Notes: a model not told the origin generated them from the letters alone. A stretch of DNA of 64,000 nt from Pararcticibacter amylolyticus (GCF_003130405.1 NZ_QEAS01000004.1:154644-218643), one strand, 5' to 3'; shown: positions 8,673-17,983, counted from the first letter of the stretch. Numbers and translations: made by a program.

Positions 8673-10880
8673 CTAATTACTCTTCTGTGCGATGAATTTT
8701 CCCACTTCAGATTCGAAATTATGCATTTCGAAATCGTCGTTCAGGATCTTCCCGTCTTTTCCGACCAGTATGTATTTGGGAATGCCGTTGAATTTGAACA
8801 GTTCGCGTAAATAGAGATAGTCATCAGAGGAAAGGCGATAGGTGTTCGCCAGCTCCTGTTCTTTTACAAACTCATCATATTTGTTGAGAGGGGACTCGTT
8901 TTCTGCGGTAATGAAAATGAATTCGAATGAACCGTTGTTTTTGTACTTATGGCGGCTTTCTTTAAAATGCCTTATAGAAGCGATGCAGGGCCCGCAGAAG
9001 ATACCCCAGCAATCAACGATGAGGGTTTTGCCTTTGTGCGGTTCAATGATCTTTCGGAAAACATCAGCGGCTTTTCCCTGCGGCAGATCATAAGCCGTTT
9101 TTGCAACGGATGGATATGCCTGGTAGAACATGCGTTCGGCTTCCGACAGGAGGAAGGGGTGAGTAATTCCGTCTTCGAACGCAGTGAGGTAAGCACGGGC
9201 CGCATCCTTATCCTTTACCTGTTCGAACGTAAACTCCAGCGAGCGTACCTTGGCGATCTGATAAACCAATCCAGGTTGAAGCCTGAAATCTGTGTTCAGT
9301 ACTGAGTCTTTGTATGCCCAACCCTTTTTTGCCAGCATAACAGACGTATTTTCGGGCTTTTTCAGGTACTTGGTTTTATATCCCTCGTTGTGCTGCTTGT
9401 ATCGCTCGTAGAACAACTTTGACTGTACTTCGAAATCCTTCATCATCTTGTCTGTTTCCTCTTTTGTAAGATTCGTTCCGAGTTTCTTGAGCACTTCCTG
9501 TTCAAGCTTAAGGAAATTTTTGTCTTGCACTGTCGGCTTAAGTCCGAGTTCTGTAAAGAGGTATTGGCCAAAAGATTTGTCGGGTGAGGTGATCACTGAG
9601 ATCCGAAAGGAACCTTTAAAGGGATTCGCAAACTCGAAGCGGTTAATGAATGTACCGAATGAAGAGGTGGCCAGCAGGGTCGGATCATCGAGAGGGATCA
9701 GCTTCATGAAATCATAATAGTCCAGGTTTTCACGGATCTTCAGTATAGCATTCCCTGTATCAACAGTGGCCTGATATTTCCTGTCCATGAGATAGTCAAA
9801 CATGTAGCTGGCATTGCTGATCATGACTTCATTGCTCAGGATCTTTTCAGCTTGGGGGCTGATCTTTTTTTCTTTTAAGCTCCGCTTAAGCTTTTCTTCG
9901 GCTTCTTTCCAGTATTGCATTTGGCGGACTTTAAAGTCAGCCGGGGCAAGCGTTTTGACTAATTTTTTAAATGAGTCGTAATCAGGTGGCAGCAAAGCTG
10001 CAGACATCAGGTCACCATTAACCCGGGCGAGGGGGCCGCCGAACACGATATCTTTAAAGGTGTTTCTTTGGTTCCTTAACCTGTCGGCTGTTAGGAATTC
10101 TTCCCAGTTAAGTACCATCGACAGGCTCCGGCCTGGTTCCAAATAGAACGGGATAGTCCTGTCTGCCATTACCAGGTAAGTATATTTTGGATGAGACATA
10201 GGGATATTAGCCTCAAAGCGCCCATCTTCATGGATACTGATCACCGTCGGAAAATCTTCATCGGTCAGGTCGTTGGAAGCATACACGATGCCGGTTGAAA
10301 ATCCTGCTCTCTGGTCGTACCCCTTGATGTAACCTACCAGCCTGGCAGTATCGCGGCTGAAGAATTCGGGAGACGAATAATCAACCGGTGTTTTCTTTTT
10401 GCTCTTTTCCAGCTCTGCATTGAGCCATTCTTCCACGCTTGCCGGAACAGAGTCCGGTTGTGGAATTGCCTTTCTTTTCTGATTTAGCGAAATTCCGTAA
10501 ATAAGGGTCTTTTCTCCTTCTCCATAATCAATGGTCTGTGAACCCCTGGGAAGAGGAGGGAATACCAATATAAAGGTGGAATCGCCGGAAGCGGGCATGT
10601 AAATTTCTTTATCAATTTCGCCGTTCTCCATACTCCTGATAAACAGCTTCTCACCGCTGCCGGCTTTAATAAAGGTTTGTTTCTCAAACTTCATCCACCA
10701 TCCCGGAAGGAACGTGCAGTGTACCCAGAGCCGCGTTTCGTTTTTTTTGATCTCGATCCTGGAAATTTCGCTCACCCCGGTGTTTCTGAATTCGTATGCC
10801 GGGTTCAGGATCTTCCTCTGGGCAAAGGAAAAGTATGAAAACAGCGTAAGCGCGACAAGGGTAATGATCTGCTTCTGCAT
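8673..10880 (-). CDS. Large TlpA-like thioredoxin-fold exported protein
   Basis: This 735-residue protein begins with a signal peptide (MQKQIITLVALTLFSYFSFAQ). The long N-terminal part (to about 590) is beta-rich then helical and I do not recognise a named domain there. The last 130 residues are a TlpA/AhpC-type thioredoxin fold with Cys629-Gly-Pro-Cys632 in the DCWGIFCGPC context and the cis-Pro strand FNGIPKYILVGKDGKIL. Such proteins in Bacteroidota work in the periplasm as thiol reductases. It is divergent from a second, shorter TlpA-like gene, and the gap holds a strong inverted repeat. The 735-residue length is well above simple TlpA proteins. Confidence 0.85.
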   Translation of the reverse strand: MQKQIITLVALTLFSYFSFAQRKILNPAYEFRNTGVSEISRIEIKKNETRLWVHCTFLPGWWMKFEKQTFIKAGSGEKLFIRSMENGEIDKEIYMPASGDSTFILVFPPLPRGSQTIDYGEGEKTLIYGISLNQKRKAIPQPDSVPASVEEWLNAELEKSKKKTPVDYSSPEFFSRDTARLVGYIKGYDQRAGFSTGIVYASNDLTDEDFPTVISIHEDGRFEANIPMSHPKYTYLVMADRTIPFYLEPGRSLSMVLNWEEFLTADRLRNQRNTFKDIVFGGPLARVNGDLMSAALLPPDYDSFKKLVKTLAPADFKVRQMQYWKEAEEKLKRSLKEKKISPQAEKILSNEVMISNASYMFDYLMDRKYQATVDTGNAILKIRENLDYYDFMKLIPLDDPTLLATSSFGTFINRFEFANPFKGSFRISVITSPDKSFGQYLFTELGLKPTVQDKNFLKLEQEVLKKLGTNLTKEETDKMMKDFEVQSKLFYERYKQHNEGYKTKYLKKPENTSVMLAKKGWAYKDSVLNTDFRLQPGLVYQIAKVRSLEFTFEQVKDKDAARAYLTAFEDGITHPFLLSEAERMFYQAYPSVAKTAYDLPQGKAADVFRKIIEPHKGKTLIVDCWGIFCGPCIASIRHFKESRHKYKNNGSFEFIFITAENESPLNKYDEFVKEQELANTYRLSSDDYLYLRELFKFNGIPKYILVGKDGKILNDDFEMHNFESEVGKFIAQKSN

Positions 10881-10992
10881 GGGGTTATTTGCTAGTTATA
10901 TGATTAGATTCTTTTCCGGCACGTCATTGTGCCAGAGGGTTTTGTAAATATAATGTTTTTCCTGAATCCAGGAGAGATATATGGATTCTTTT

Positions 10993-11030
10993 TACACTTA
11001 TTTGAGGATATTAATCCTCAAATAAGTGTA
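10993..11030. repeat. Perfect 17-bp inverted repeat in a divergent promoter region
   Basis: The arms 10993-11009 and 11014-11030 are perfectly complementary and separated by 4 bases. The element lies between two divergent thioredoxin-fold genes, 113 nt from the start of one and 56 nt from the start of the other. No T-run follows on either side, so an operator or a leader hairpin is more likely than a terminator. Confidence 0.75.
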
Positions 11031-11085
11031 TTGTGAGAAAATACCTGAAAATACCTATCTTAACCACCAAATATTATATACAAAT

Positions 11086-12231
11086 ATGAAATATGGAATG
11101 AAATTGCTGGGCGGCCTGTTTTTTTGTGCTGTTCCTGGCTTATCTATGGCGCAAAGCGGGAATTATGTGTTGAATGGAAAGGTTGCGCCGTTGCCGGAGA
11201 CAGCAAAGGCTTATCTTTATTACCAGACCGGAAAGGGGGCTACTACTGATTCTGCCGTGATTAAAAACGGGACATTTGCGTTCTCCGGAACGTTGAACGA
11301 ACCGCTTAGCTCGTACCTGATCATTAACCCAAATGGTACAGGCATCCGTCAGCGGGGTCTTGCCATGATCCCTCTTTATCTTGAGAACGGTAAGATCACC
11401 GTGTCTAGCAAAGACTCGCTGCAAAATGCTAAGGTTTCAGGAGGTCCTGTAAATGCAGATAACGCGGTTCTGAACAATTTGCTGAAGCCCGTGAATGAAA
11501 AAATGGCTGCTATAAATAAAGAATATTCTGAGGCCCCGGAAGAAAAACAAAAGTCTCAGGAGTTTACCAGCGCACTTGAAAAGCGATACCAGGTGCTGGA
11601 AGAAGAACAGAAATCTATTTATAAAGCCTTTATCAAAAGTCATCCGGCGTCTTTGTTGAGCTTGTTTTCTATCAAAAATTTAGGGGGATCTGTGCCGGAT
11701 GTAAAAGAAGTAGAACCTTTGTTCAATTCGCTGGCGGCTTCCGTAAAGTCCAGCAAAGCTGGTGTCGCTTTTGCGGAAGAGATAACGAAGATGAAGAAGA
11801 CCGCCATTGGTGCGATGGCTCCTGATTTTACCATGGCAGACACGCTTGGCAAACAGGTTTCTCTTCATGATTTCAGGGGTAAATATGTACTGATAGACTT
11901 TTGGGCAAGCTGGTGCGGCCCTTGCCGCAAGGAGAACCCCAACGTGGTAAAGGCGTTTAATACTTATCAGTCGAAAGGATTCACTGTACTAGGTGTGTCC
12001 CTGGATCAAACCAATGCACGGGATCGCTGGATAAAAGCTATTCATGACGACGGCTTAACCTGGACCCAGGTATCAGACCTGAAAGGATGGAAGAATGAGG
12101 CCGCAGGTCTTTATTCCGTTCGCGCTATTCCGCAGAACTTTCTGATAGATCCAAGCGGGAAGATCATTGCCACTAATTTACGTGGCGAAGAACTGGAAAG
12201 TACGCTGAGTCGTATTCTTGGAAAAATATAA
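11086..12231 (+). CDS. TlpA family thiol-disulfide oxidoreductase with DUF4369-like N-terminal domain
   Basis: I place the start at the ATG at 11086 (MKYGMKLLGGLFFCAVPGLSMAQ, a clear signal peptide; 381 residues). An upstream GTG at 11026 would add 20 residues in front of the signal and would overlap the inverted repeat. Residues about 25-125 resemble DUF4369, the beta-sandwich often found before thioredoxin domains in Bacteroidota. A helical linker follows. The thioredoxin fold carries Cys277-Gly-Pro-Cys280 in DFWASWCGPCRKENP and the cis-Pro strand RAIPQNFLIDPSGKI. It should reduce disulfides in the periplasm. A hairpin terminator follows directly. Confidence 0.92.
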   Translation: MKYGMKLLGGLFFCAVPGLSMAQSGNYVLNGKVAPLPETAKAYLYYQTGKGATTDSAVIKNGTFAFSGTLNEPLSSYLIINPNGTGIRQRGLAMIPLYLENGKITVSSKDSLQNAKVSGGPVNADNAVLNNLLKPVNEKMAAINKEYSEAPEEKQKSQEFTSALEKRYQVLEEEQKSIYKAFIKSHPASLLSLFSIKNLGGSVPDVKEVEPLFNSLAASVKSSKAGVAFAEEITKMKKTAIGAMAPDFTMADTLGKQVSLHDFRGKYVLIDFWASWCGPCRKENPNVVKAFNTYQSKGFTVLGVSLDQTNARDRWIKAIHDDGLTWTQVSDLKGWKNEAAGLYSVRAIPQNFLIDPSGKIIATNLRGEELESTLSRILGKI

Positions 12232-12239
12232 GGTTTTAC

Positions 12240-12275
12240 CAGAAGAGGCTCCGGCCTCTTCTGATCTCCTTTTTT
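12240..12275 (+). terminator. Intrinsic terminator after the TlpA-like gene
   Basis: A perfect 10-bp stem (12240-12249 with 12254-12263, loop TCCG) is followed by a T-rich run reaching about 12277. It starts 9 bases after the stop at 12231. Confidence 0.88.
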
Positions 12276-12341
12276 TATTCCTTTGAGAAGAGCTTTTTGT
12301 AAAGCTGTAAACCACATCAGGAATGAGTTACCATAGAAAAC

Positions 12342-13028
12342 CTAAGCAAATATCCTCTTCAGGAATTCTTCTTTAAATGTTTCAGAAACGGGGATGTACT
12401 TGTCACGGATCTTTATCCGATCCCTTTCAATACTTTCAATTTTATCAATGGCTACAAGGTAGGATTTGTGTACCCGGCAAAACCTGGCGGGCGGAAGCTC
12501 CTGTTCCAGGTCTTTAAAGGTCTGAAGAGTCATGACACCTTTAGCTGGTGTATGAATACGACGGTAATCGCGCATTCCTTCTATGAAAAGAATATCGTCC
12601 AGTAAGACCTTTTCCAGACGATACTCCGTCTTTACAAACAGGAAATTCCGCAGGTTCACGCGTTCGTCCTGGCTGATCTTGTCGAACACCCTGTTTACTG
12701 CCTGCAGGAAGCGTTCGAAGGTATAAGGCTTGAGCAGGTAGTCCGCTACGTTAAGCTCGAAGCCTTTCAGCGCATACTGGTCGAAAGCTGTAGAAATGAT
12801 CACCTCGGGACGTTGGGTGAGGGATTCCAGAAGTTGTATTCCTGTGAAGCCGTCCATTTGAATATCCAGGAAGATCAGGTCGACTTTGGCGGTTCTGAGA
12901 AAGCTGATGGCTTCGATTCCACTGTCGAATATGCCGGTAAGCTGCAGAAATCCGGCTTTAATGACATAGTCTTTTAGCCGTTCCTGTGCCAGAGGTTCGT
13001 CTTCTATGATGATGCAGTTAATTTTCAT
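12342..13028 (-). CDS. LytTR family response regulator
   Basis: This 228-residue protein has a receiver domain (1-120) with the acidic pair in IIEDEP, the phospho-acceptor Asp55 in LIFLDIQMDG, and the conserved Lys in YLLKPYTFERF. The C-terminal LytTR DNA-binding domain (about 130-228) shows FLFVKTEYRLEKV, ILFIEGMRDYRRIHT and FCRVHKSYLVAIDKIESI. Its start overlaps the end of the histidine kinase gene by 11 bases, so the two are translationally coupled and form one system. LytTR regulators bind spaced direct repeats. I could not pick a target for this one in the window; the flanking thioredoxin-fold or NamZ genes are possible. Confidence 0.94.
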   Translation of the reverse strand: MKINCIIIEDEPLAQERLKDYVIKAGFLQLTGIFDSGIEAISFLRTAKVDLIFLDIQMDGFTGIQLLESLTQRPEVIISTAFDQYALKGFELNVADYLLKPYTFERFLQAVNRVFDKISQDERVNLRNFLFVKTEYRLEKVLLDDILFIEGMRDYRRIHTPAKGVMTLQTFKDLEQELPPARFCRVHKSYLVAIDKIESIERDRIKIRDKYIPVSETFKEEFLKRIFA

Positions 13029-14076
13029 TCAGCTTAATGCTCAGGCTTACTATATATTTCGATTCTGTTTTTTCCATGTGGAGGATATGATCCGGATAGA
13101 TTAAAGTTAGACGGTTTTTTATGATATCCAAGCCGGCACCTCCTTTTGTTTTTTCAAGTCCGGGAATTTTATCAAGCACGTTGTTACAGGAAAAGTAGAT
13201 CTCTTCACCGATGATCCTGATGATAATATTAATAGCATTTTCCTGTTTTTTGTTGGTGCTGTGCTTAAACGCATTCTCGATGAACGGAATAAATAGCATA
13301 GGAGCAATCTGCAGATTCCCCGGGTCCCCGGTCACTTCAAGTTTTACAAAACCGGAAGCCGATGATCTGATGCGCTGCAGGTCAATGTATTTGCTGATAT
13401 ACTCCAGTTCCTGGGATAACAGGATCTTCTCGGCTGAGGCGTCGTAAATGGTGAACCGCATAATGTCGGAAAGCTTTTTTAAATATTCGGAGGCTTTAGC
13501 CGGGCTCTTTTCGATCAGGATATCGATGTTGTTGAGTGTATTAAAAAGGAAATGAGGATTGATCTGCGCACGTAGCAGCGCCAGTTCCGTCTGAAGATTT
13601 TTTTTCTCAAGTGTTTCTTTAATCTTCCGCTCGTTAAACCATAAGATCAGGGCTTTGAGCAAACTGCCGCTGATAATCGCACTGATAGTCATTGACATCA
13701 TATTCAGAAGTCTCAGTTTCAACGGGTATAATATTGCATTATGTTTGTCTTGAGAAGATAAAATATCTCCGAATTCACGTTTGAAGGGGACAATGAATAA
13801 TTCTCCTATCAGTAAAGTAAAAAGTGTTGTCAGTACAGCAAGTGCTCCGAAAGTCAGGTATTTTTTTCTGGTAAAATATGTCGGGAAAAGGAAGCAGTAA
13901 GCAACGTAGAAGGAGAAAAGTGGCACTAGTTGAAAAATGAACCTACTCCATAGAAGCGACAGCGTATAGAGGTCGGAGGTAGATGATTTTAACTGAAACG
14001 ACACTAACGGGATAATACTGAAAAGCAGTCTTGACCAGTAAACAAGATGAATAATGATGATGGTTTTTTTCTTCAT
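13018..14076 (-). CDS. LytS/YehU-type sensor histidine kinase
   Basis: This 352-residue kinase has four predicted membrane helices (about 5-27, 42-64, 73-96, 126-147) and no separate sensor domain. The His_kinase domain (PF06580 type) carries the phospho-acceptor His175 in QINPHFLFNTLNN. The ATPase part has the N-box ENAFKHST and the glycine box KGGAGLDIIKNRL. It passes phosphate to the LytTR regulator encoded downstream with an 11-base overlap. A weak promoter candidate is AACCTTTG on the minus strand (14096-14103), one mismatch from the Bacteroidota -7 box. The signal it senses is unknown. Confidence 0.94.
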   Translation of the reverse strand: MKKKTIIIIHLVYWSRLLFSIIPLVSFQLKSSTSDLYTLSLLWSRFIFQLVPLFSFYVAYCFLFPTYFTRKKYLTFGALAVLTTLFTLLIGELFIVPFKREFGDILSSQDKHNAILYPLKLRLLNMMSMTISAIISGSLLKALILWFNERKIKETLEKKNLQTELALLRAQINPHFLFNTLNNIDILIEKSPAKASEYLKKLSDIMRFTIYDASAEKILLSQELEYISKYIDLQRIRSSASGFVKLEVTGDPGNLQIAPMLFIPFIENAFKHSTNKKQENAINIIIRIIGEEIYFSCNNVLDKIPGLEKTKGGAGLDIIKNRLTLIYPDHILHMEKTESKYIVSLSIKLNEN

Positions 14077-14209
14077 GATCTTATTTTGAGTACTGCAAAG
14101 GTTAGCCTGTTATCACTGTTCATGAAATAAGTTCTGCAAGTTGCCCGGTTTGTCCTGCAAAAGAACGAATTCGGACGGGAAACCGAAAGAAGTCCGGCAA
14201 AATTGAATG

Positions 14210-14256
14210 AGAGCAGCAAAACCTCTGCACAATACACTGAAGGTGTTTGCTGCTCT
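14210..14256 (-). terminator. Hairpin downstream of the NamZ-like fusion gene
   Basis: The perfect 11-base arms 14210-14220 and 14246-14256 extend by ACCT/AGGT past a one-base bulge to about 15 pairs, with a 16-base loop. It starts 11 bases past the stop at 14267 in the direction of transcription. The following T-run is weak (ATTTTG), so this may be a 3'-protecting hairpin as much as a terminator. Confidence 0.55.
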
Positions 14257-14266
14257 TATTCAACAC

Positions 14267-16213
14267 TTAAGGTAACCGGAGATCTAGCACAGAGATGACC
14301 GGCAGGTGATCAGAATCAGTGGATTCCAGGACATAAGACGATAAAGGCCAGAGACCTTTACCGCTGAGGATGTAGTCGATTTTCCGGTCTGTTCCGCCTG
14401 CCGGAAAGGTTAGGTCTTTCGTGTTAGTAACATCTTTTAAATATTTTGTCAGCGTGGTCACTTCTGCTGTGCCAGGGCTTGCGTTCATGTCGCCGGTCAG
14501 GATCAAATACCTGCATTTGGTTTTCTCTATGATCCTGTTGATCATGTTTGCCTGGTTGATTCTTGACCGGGAATCCCTGTAGTCCATATGGACGACTGCA
14601 GCCTTCACCATGGTCTTTTTGCTGACGTGCAGGTCGGCAACAAAGAATGCGACTGTTTTGGAACTGTCTGATAATATGGGGAGACGGAAGGAACTTACTT
14701 TACCAATGGGATAGCGGGAAAGCAGGGCATTGCCATAAGCACCTCCCTGGAAGGCGAAGTGTTTCTGGAACAGGTGATGCATGCCTGTCATGGAGGCAAG
14801 TATGGCAGCCTGATCCATGTTGTCTGAGCGGCTGCATACACTGTCGACTTCCTGCAGGCCCACTATGCCGGCTCCACTGCTGTTTATAAGGGAGGCCATG
14901 TGTGATAACCTGTCCTGCTCATCTTTGTCTGCGCCGTGGTGAATATTCCAGGTCATAACTTTGATAGCTGCCGGGGGATCGGCGTAAAGAAGATATTTGC
15001 TTCGTATCTTCCTGTATTTCTTTAATCCGGCTTCCCAGGTTTGACGGATTGCGGGTTCGCTAAACCCCCGTTTGATCTGTTCGCGCAGCAAGCTATTTCC
15101 CACCAGGTAATCAAAATGCAGGATGCTATCGGGGCTCTTCGCATTCTCCCCGTTAAAGAAAAGCGCTTTCTCGGGATAGCTTTTGTACATTTCGAGTAGC
15201 CACTGCAGATTGAGCCGTCCTCCGATTCCGAAGGCACCGCGAGGGTAGTTGCGGAGGTCAATACCGTAGCAGGTATCGTTTGCGTGTGCCGGGCGTTCGG
15301 CCATACCGGTAATAGGTTTTGGAGTGAATGCGAAATCGTATTTTCCTTTAAGCAGCGGGCTTCCTATTGCCTGGAACGGAAAGAATGTACCTCTGGCATC
15401 GCTGACTGCCGTTGCTCCGAACCAGCAAAGGGAAGGATAGAGAAAGACTGACCGGGGTGTGTTGAGATTGGGAGAAGGAGGTTGTTTAAAATCAAAGCTT
15501 TGGCCGTGACGATAATTTCCCACCGGTATTACTGTCAGACTGCACTTTTTTCTGTTCCGGAGCCATCCTTCCCCATTGATCATCCGGGCGTATTCGCCGA
15601 TGGTCATGCCGTGCACGATGGGTACAGGGTGCATGCCGATGAAACTTTTGAAACGAGGGTACAGAACAGGACCGTCTATATACCCGTCGTTGGGATTCGG
15701 ACGATCCAGTATAATGACCGGGATGCTGGCTTCTGCACAGGCTTCCATAATGTAATGCAGAGTCGATATATAGGTATAGAACCGGACTCCGACATCCTGC
15801 ATGTCGAACAGGATGGCATCGATGCCGCGGAGTTCTTCTGGCTTGGGTTTTTGGTGATGTCCGAAAAGGGAGATTACCTGGATGTGCGTAACAGGGTCCG
15901 CATGATCCTCCACGGGAGTATTGGCGGCGACTTTTCCGTACAGCCCGTGTTCGGGACTAAATACCCTGACGATGCTCACACCCCTGGCGAGAAGGGAATC
16001 GATCATTCGGCGCCTTCCGATCATAGAACTATGGTTGCCGGCCAGCGCTACTTTTTTATTGCGGAGCAGGGGAAGGTACTCTTCTGTACGCTCAGCTCCC
16101 GGAATGCAGACCGTATCTGTATGCTGAATTGGGCTGCTCTCCTGTGATGCGGATAAGTGATTCATTGCAAGCGCAAAAATGCCTGCAATGAAAAGTTTTA
16201 CTGCTGTTCCCAT
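14267..16213 (-). CDS. Fusion of DUF1343/NamZ-like exo-muramidase domain and endonuclease/exonuclease/phosphatase domain
   Basis: This 648-residue protein has a signal peptide (about 1-22) and two complete domains. Residues 40-410 match DUF1343, the NamZ family of exo-beta-N-acetylmuramidases, with FSPEHG (Glu88), DMQDVGVRFYTY, ILDRPNP, VHGMTIGEYA and the typical end KYRKIRSKYLLY. The usual FEGT..SEGRGT stretch is altered here to CWFGATAVSDARGT (263-276). Residues 415-648 are an endonuclease/exonuclease/phosphatase (EEP) fold with its catalytic set: Asn423 (TWNIHHG), Glu455 (GLQEVD), Asp575 and Asn577 (TGDMNASP), Asp613 (KIDYIL) and Asp635-His636 (SDHLP). The start overlaps the SusD gene by 16 bases, so it is the third gene of the SusCD operon. 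The domain calls are firm; joint action on cell-wall material is inferred. Confidence 0.88.
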   Translation of the reverse strand: MGTAVKLFIAGIFALAMNHLSASQESSPIQHTDTVCIPGAERTEEYLPLLRNKKVALAGNHSSMIGRRRMIDSLLARGVSIVRVFSPEHGLYGKVAANTPVEDHADPVTHIQVISLFGHHQKPKPEELRGIDAILFDMQDVGVRFYTYISTLHYIMEACAEASIPVIILDRPNPNDGYIDGPVLYPRFKSFIGMHPVPIVHGMTIGEYARMINGEGWLRNRKKCSLTVIPVGNYRHGQSFDFKQPPSPNLNTPRSVFLYPSLCWFGATAVSDARGTFFPFQAIGSPLLKGKYDFAFTPKPITGMAERPAHANDTCYGIDLRNYPRGAFGIGGRLNLQWLLEMYKSYPEKALFFNGENAKSPDSILHFDYLVGNSLLREQIKRGFSEPAIRQTWEAGLKKYRKIRSKYLLYADPPAAIKVMTWNIHHGADKDEQDRLSHMASLINSSGAGIVGLQEVDSVCSRSDNMDQAAILASMTGMHHLFQKHFAFQGGAYGNALLSRYPIGKVSSFRLPILSDSSKTVAFFVADLHVSKKTMVKAAVVHMDYRDSRSRINQANMINRIIEKTKCRYLILTGDMNASPGTAEVTTLTKYLKDVTNTKDLTFPAGGTDRKIDYILSGKGLWPLSSYVLESTDSDHLPVISVLDLRLP

Positions 16214-17982
16214 CCTGGATTCTGTTTGAGATTGCCATTGTCCACAATATCTGAATTGGCGATCGGCCGGTAATATTTCTTATCCTCAAAAGACCTTTTC
16301 TCGTCATCCCGCCATGTAACGAACCCTTTGTTTCCTTCGGTAAGACGGGCTGCCCTGTTGTCTATGACGTAATAGATAACGCCCGGCACCTTAGTTTGCG
16401 GAACTGCATCAACAAAGCAGACATCGGGACTGCTGTTTCCGTCCAGGTCCATCAGGACGTTTTTAGCGGCTACGTAGATGCCTTTCCATTGCATTTCGAG
16501 CAGGCGGCCTTTCTTCCATCGTAAAAGATCGGCATACCTGAAGCCCTCGTATATCAGTTCTATCCCACGCTCTCTTCTTACTTCCAGCAGGTATTTATCG
16601 TTGATCCCGCTGAAATAAACCTGCTGGAGATAGGGATCAGCGGATACAGGTGGATCCGTTTTTACACCCGCTCGTTTGCGGAGTTCGCCGATGGTCCTGC
16701 TCCAGATTGCAGGGTCGCTATTCATAAGTCCCAGTTCTGCCACTGCTTCTGCGTAGTTGAGGAGAACTTCGGCGTATCGGATCAGGGGCACGGAATTGTA
16801 GGATTCTGCCGCACCGTCCAGGCGTTTGTCATCAAGACTGAATTTCAGGATTTGATATCCGGTAAATGTGTAGCCGAAGTTGGGTGGGGCCGCGCTGCCA
16901 TCACTCCTTTTGTAACCGATTCCCCTGATAGTTTGTGAAAGACGCGGATCTCTTCCCGTTACTTCCCTTACAAACCGCATGGTATCGGATCCATCTATAT
17001 CGGTAAACCTTGATCCATCACGGTTCAGGTAGGTATTGACAAACTGTTTGTTGAGCCCCCAGCGGGCTCCGTAAGTGGCACTGCTGAATTTCCAGGTAAT
17101 ATCATGCCATCTTTTAAGGGAGTTGTTGTAAACAACGGCCCAAAGTATTTCCTGCGAAACAGGGTTTTCGGAAGTGAAGAGGGTACGGTAATCTTTATCT
17201 GGAACTCCGGTGCTGTAAAGGGAGTACTTTTTTGAGTCTATTACTTTTTTTGCTGCTTCGGCTGCAGCCTGCAGCCAACTGTCTGCTGTGTTCCCCAGGT
17301 TGAGTTCGGTATGGTATTTCCTGAATGTTCCTTCGAAAAGACAAACACGTGATTGGAACGCGAGGGCTACCTGTCGCGTCACCTTTGAAGCGGTGTTGTC
17401 TTTTACATCTTCAATATTGGCAGCAGCAAAATTAAGGTCGGCCAAAACGGAATCCATTACCAGGGTACGAGGGTCGCGCGGCTTGTACAACTCTTCAGTG
17501 TCGTTAACATCCAGTGGTTTCGAATACCATGGCACATCGCCGTACGTCTTTACTTTTTCAAAATAGAACCAGGCTCTGAAGAAACGAGCCACCCCCTTGT
17601 AATGATTACGCACCTGCTGATCGATGGCAGGGTTGTTGGATCTCTTCAGGAAGTAGTTAATGTTCCGTAGATCTGTCCACGACCAGCGAGCCTGATCAAC
17701 CGGGGTGAAATTGCCGGCAATAAAAGCGGGGGAGTTTGATTTGGATGTATAGTCGCCCATCTCGTCTGCGATCACCACAGACAAGCCATCGGGCATCATT
17801 TTCTGATAGAAGGAGTTGGTATAGAGCTCCAGATCCTCTTTTTTGTTAAAGAAAGTACTGGGTACCAGCTTATCGAATGGTTCCTTCTCAAGGAAATCTT
17901 TATTACAGGATGCCAGCAGTGCAATCAGGCTGGTCAGTGCGAGCCAAAGGGCTTTTCTATGGAATATATGAGAGTGAAGCAT
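16198..17982 (-). CDS. RagB/SusD family surface glycan-binding lipoprotein
   Basis: This 594-residue protein has a lipoprotein signal ending in ALLASC, which should anchor it on the outer-membrane surface. The first half carries the TPR-like helices of SusD (FFRAWFYFEKVKTYGDVPWYSKPL) and the C-terminal part the conserved RYAEVLLNYAEAVAELG and RRERGIELIYEGFRYADLLRWK segments. SusD proteins cap the SusC barrel and bind its substrate. The gene begins one base after the SusC stop. Because the next gene encodes a NamZ-like protein, the ligand may be a muropeptide or other MurNAc-containing fragment; this is inferred from context. Confidence 0.95.
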   Translation of the reverse strand: MLHSHIFHRKALWLALTSLIALLASCNKDFLEKEPFDKLVPSTFFNKKEDLELYTNSFYQKMMPDGLSVVIADEMGDYTSKSNSPAFIAGNFTPVDQARWSWTDLRNINYFLKRSNNPAIDQQVRNHYKGVARFFRAWFYFEKVKTYGDVPWYSKPLDVNDTEELYKPRDPRTLVMDSVLADLNFAAANIEDVKDNTASKVTRQVALAFQSRVCLFEGTFRKYHTELNLGNTADSWLQAAAEAAKKVIDSKKYSLYSTGVPDKDYRTLFTSENPVSQEILWAVVYNNSLKRWHDITWKFSSATYGARWGLNKQFVNTYLNRDGSRFTDIDGSDTMRFVREVTGRDPRLSQTIRGIGYKRSDGSAAPPNFGYTFTGYQILKFSLDDKRLDGAAESYNSVPLIRYAEVLLNYAEAVAELGLMNSDPAIWSRTIGELRKRAGVKTDPPVSADPYLQQVYFSGINDKYLLEVRRERGIELIYEGFRYADLLRWKKGRLLEMQWKGIYVAAKNVLMDLDGNSSPDVCFVDAVPQTKVPGVIYYVIDNRAARLTEGNKGFVTWRDDEKRSFEDKKYYRPIANSDIVDNGNLKQNPGWEQQ

Positions 17983-17983
17983 C

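Noticed and set aside
15482-16147. 221-codon plus-strand frame opposite the NamZ-like gene
   Set aside because: It is antisense to a well-conserved DUF1343 domain and lacks any recognisable motif.
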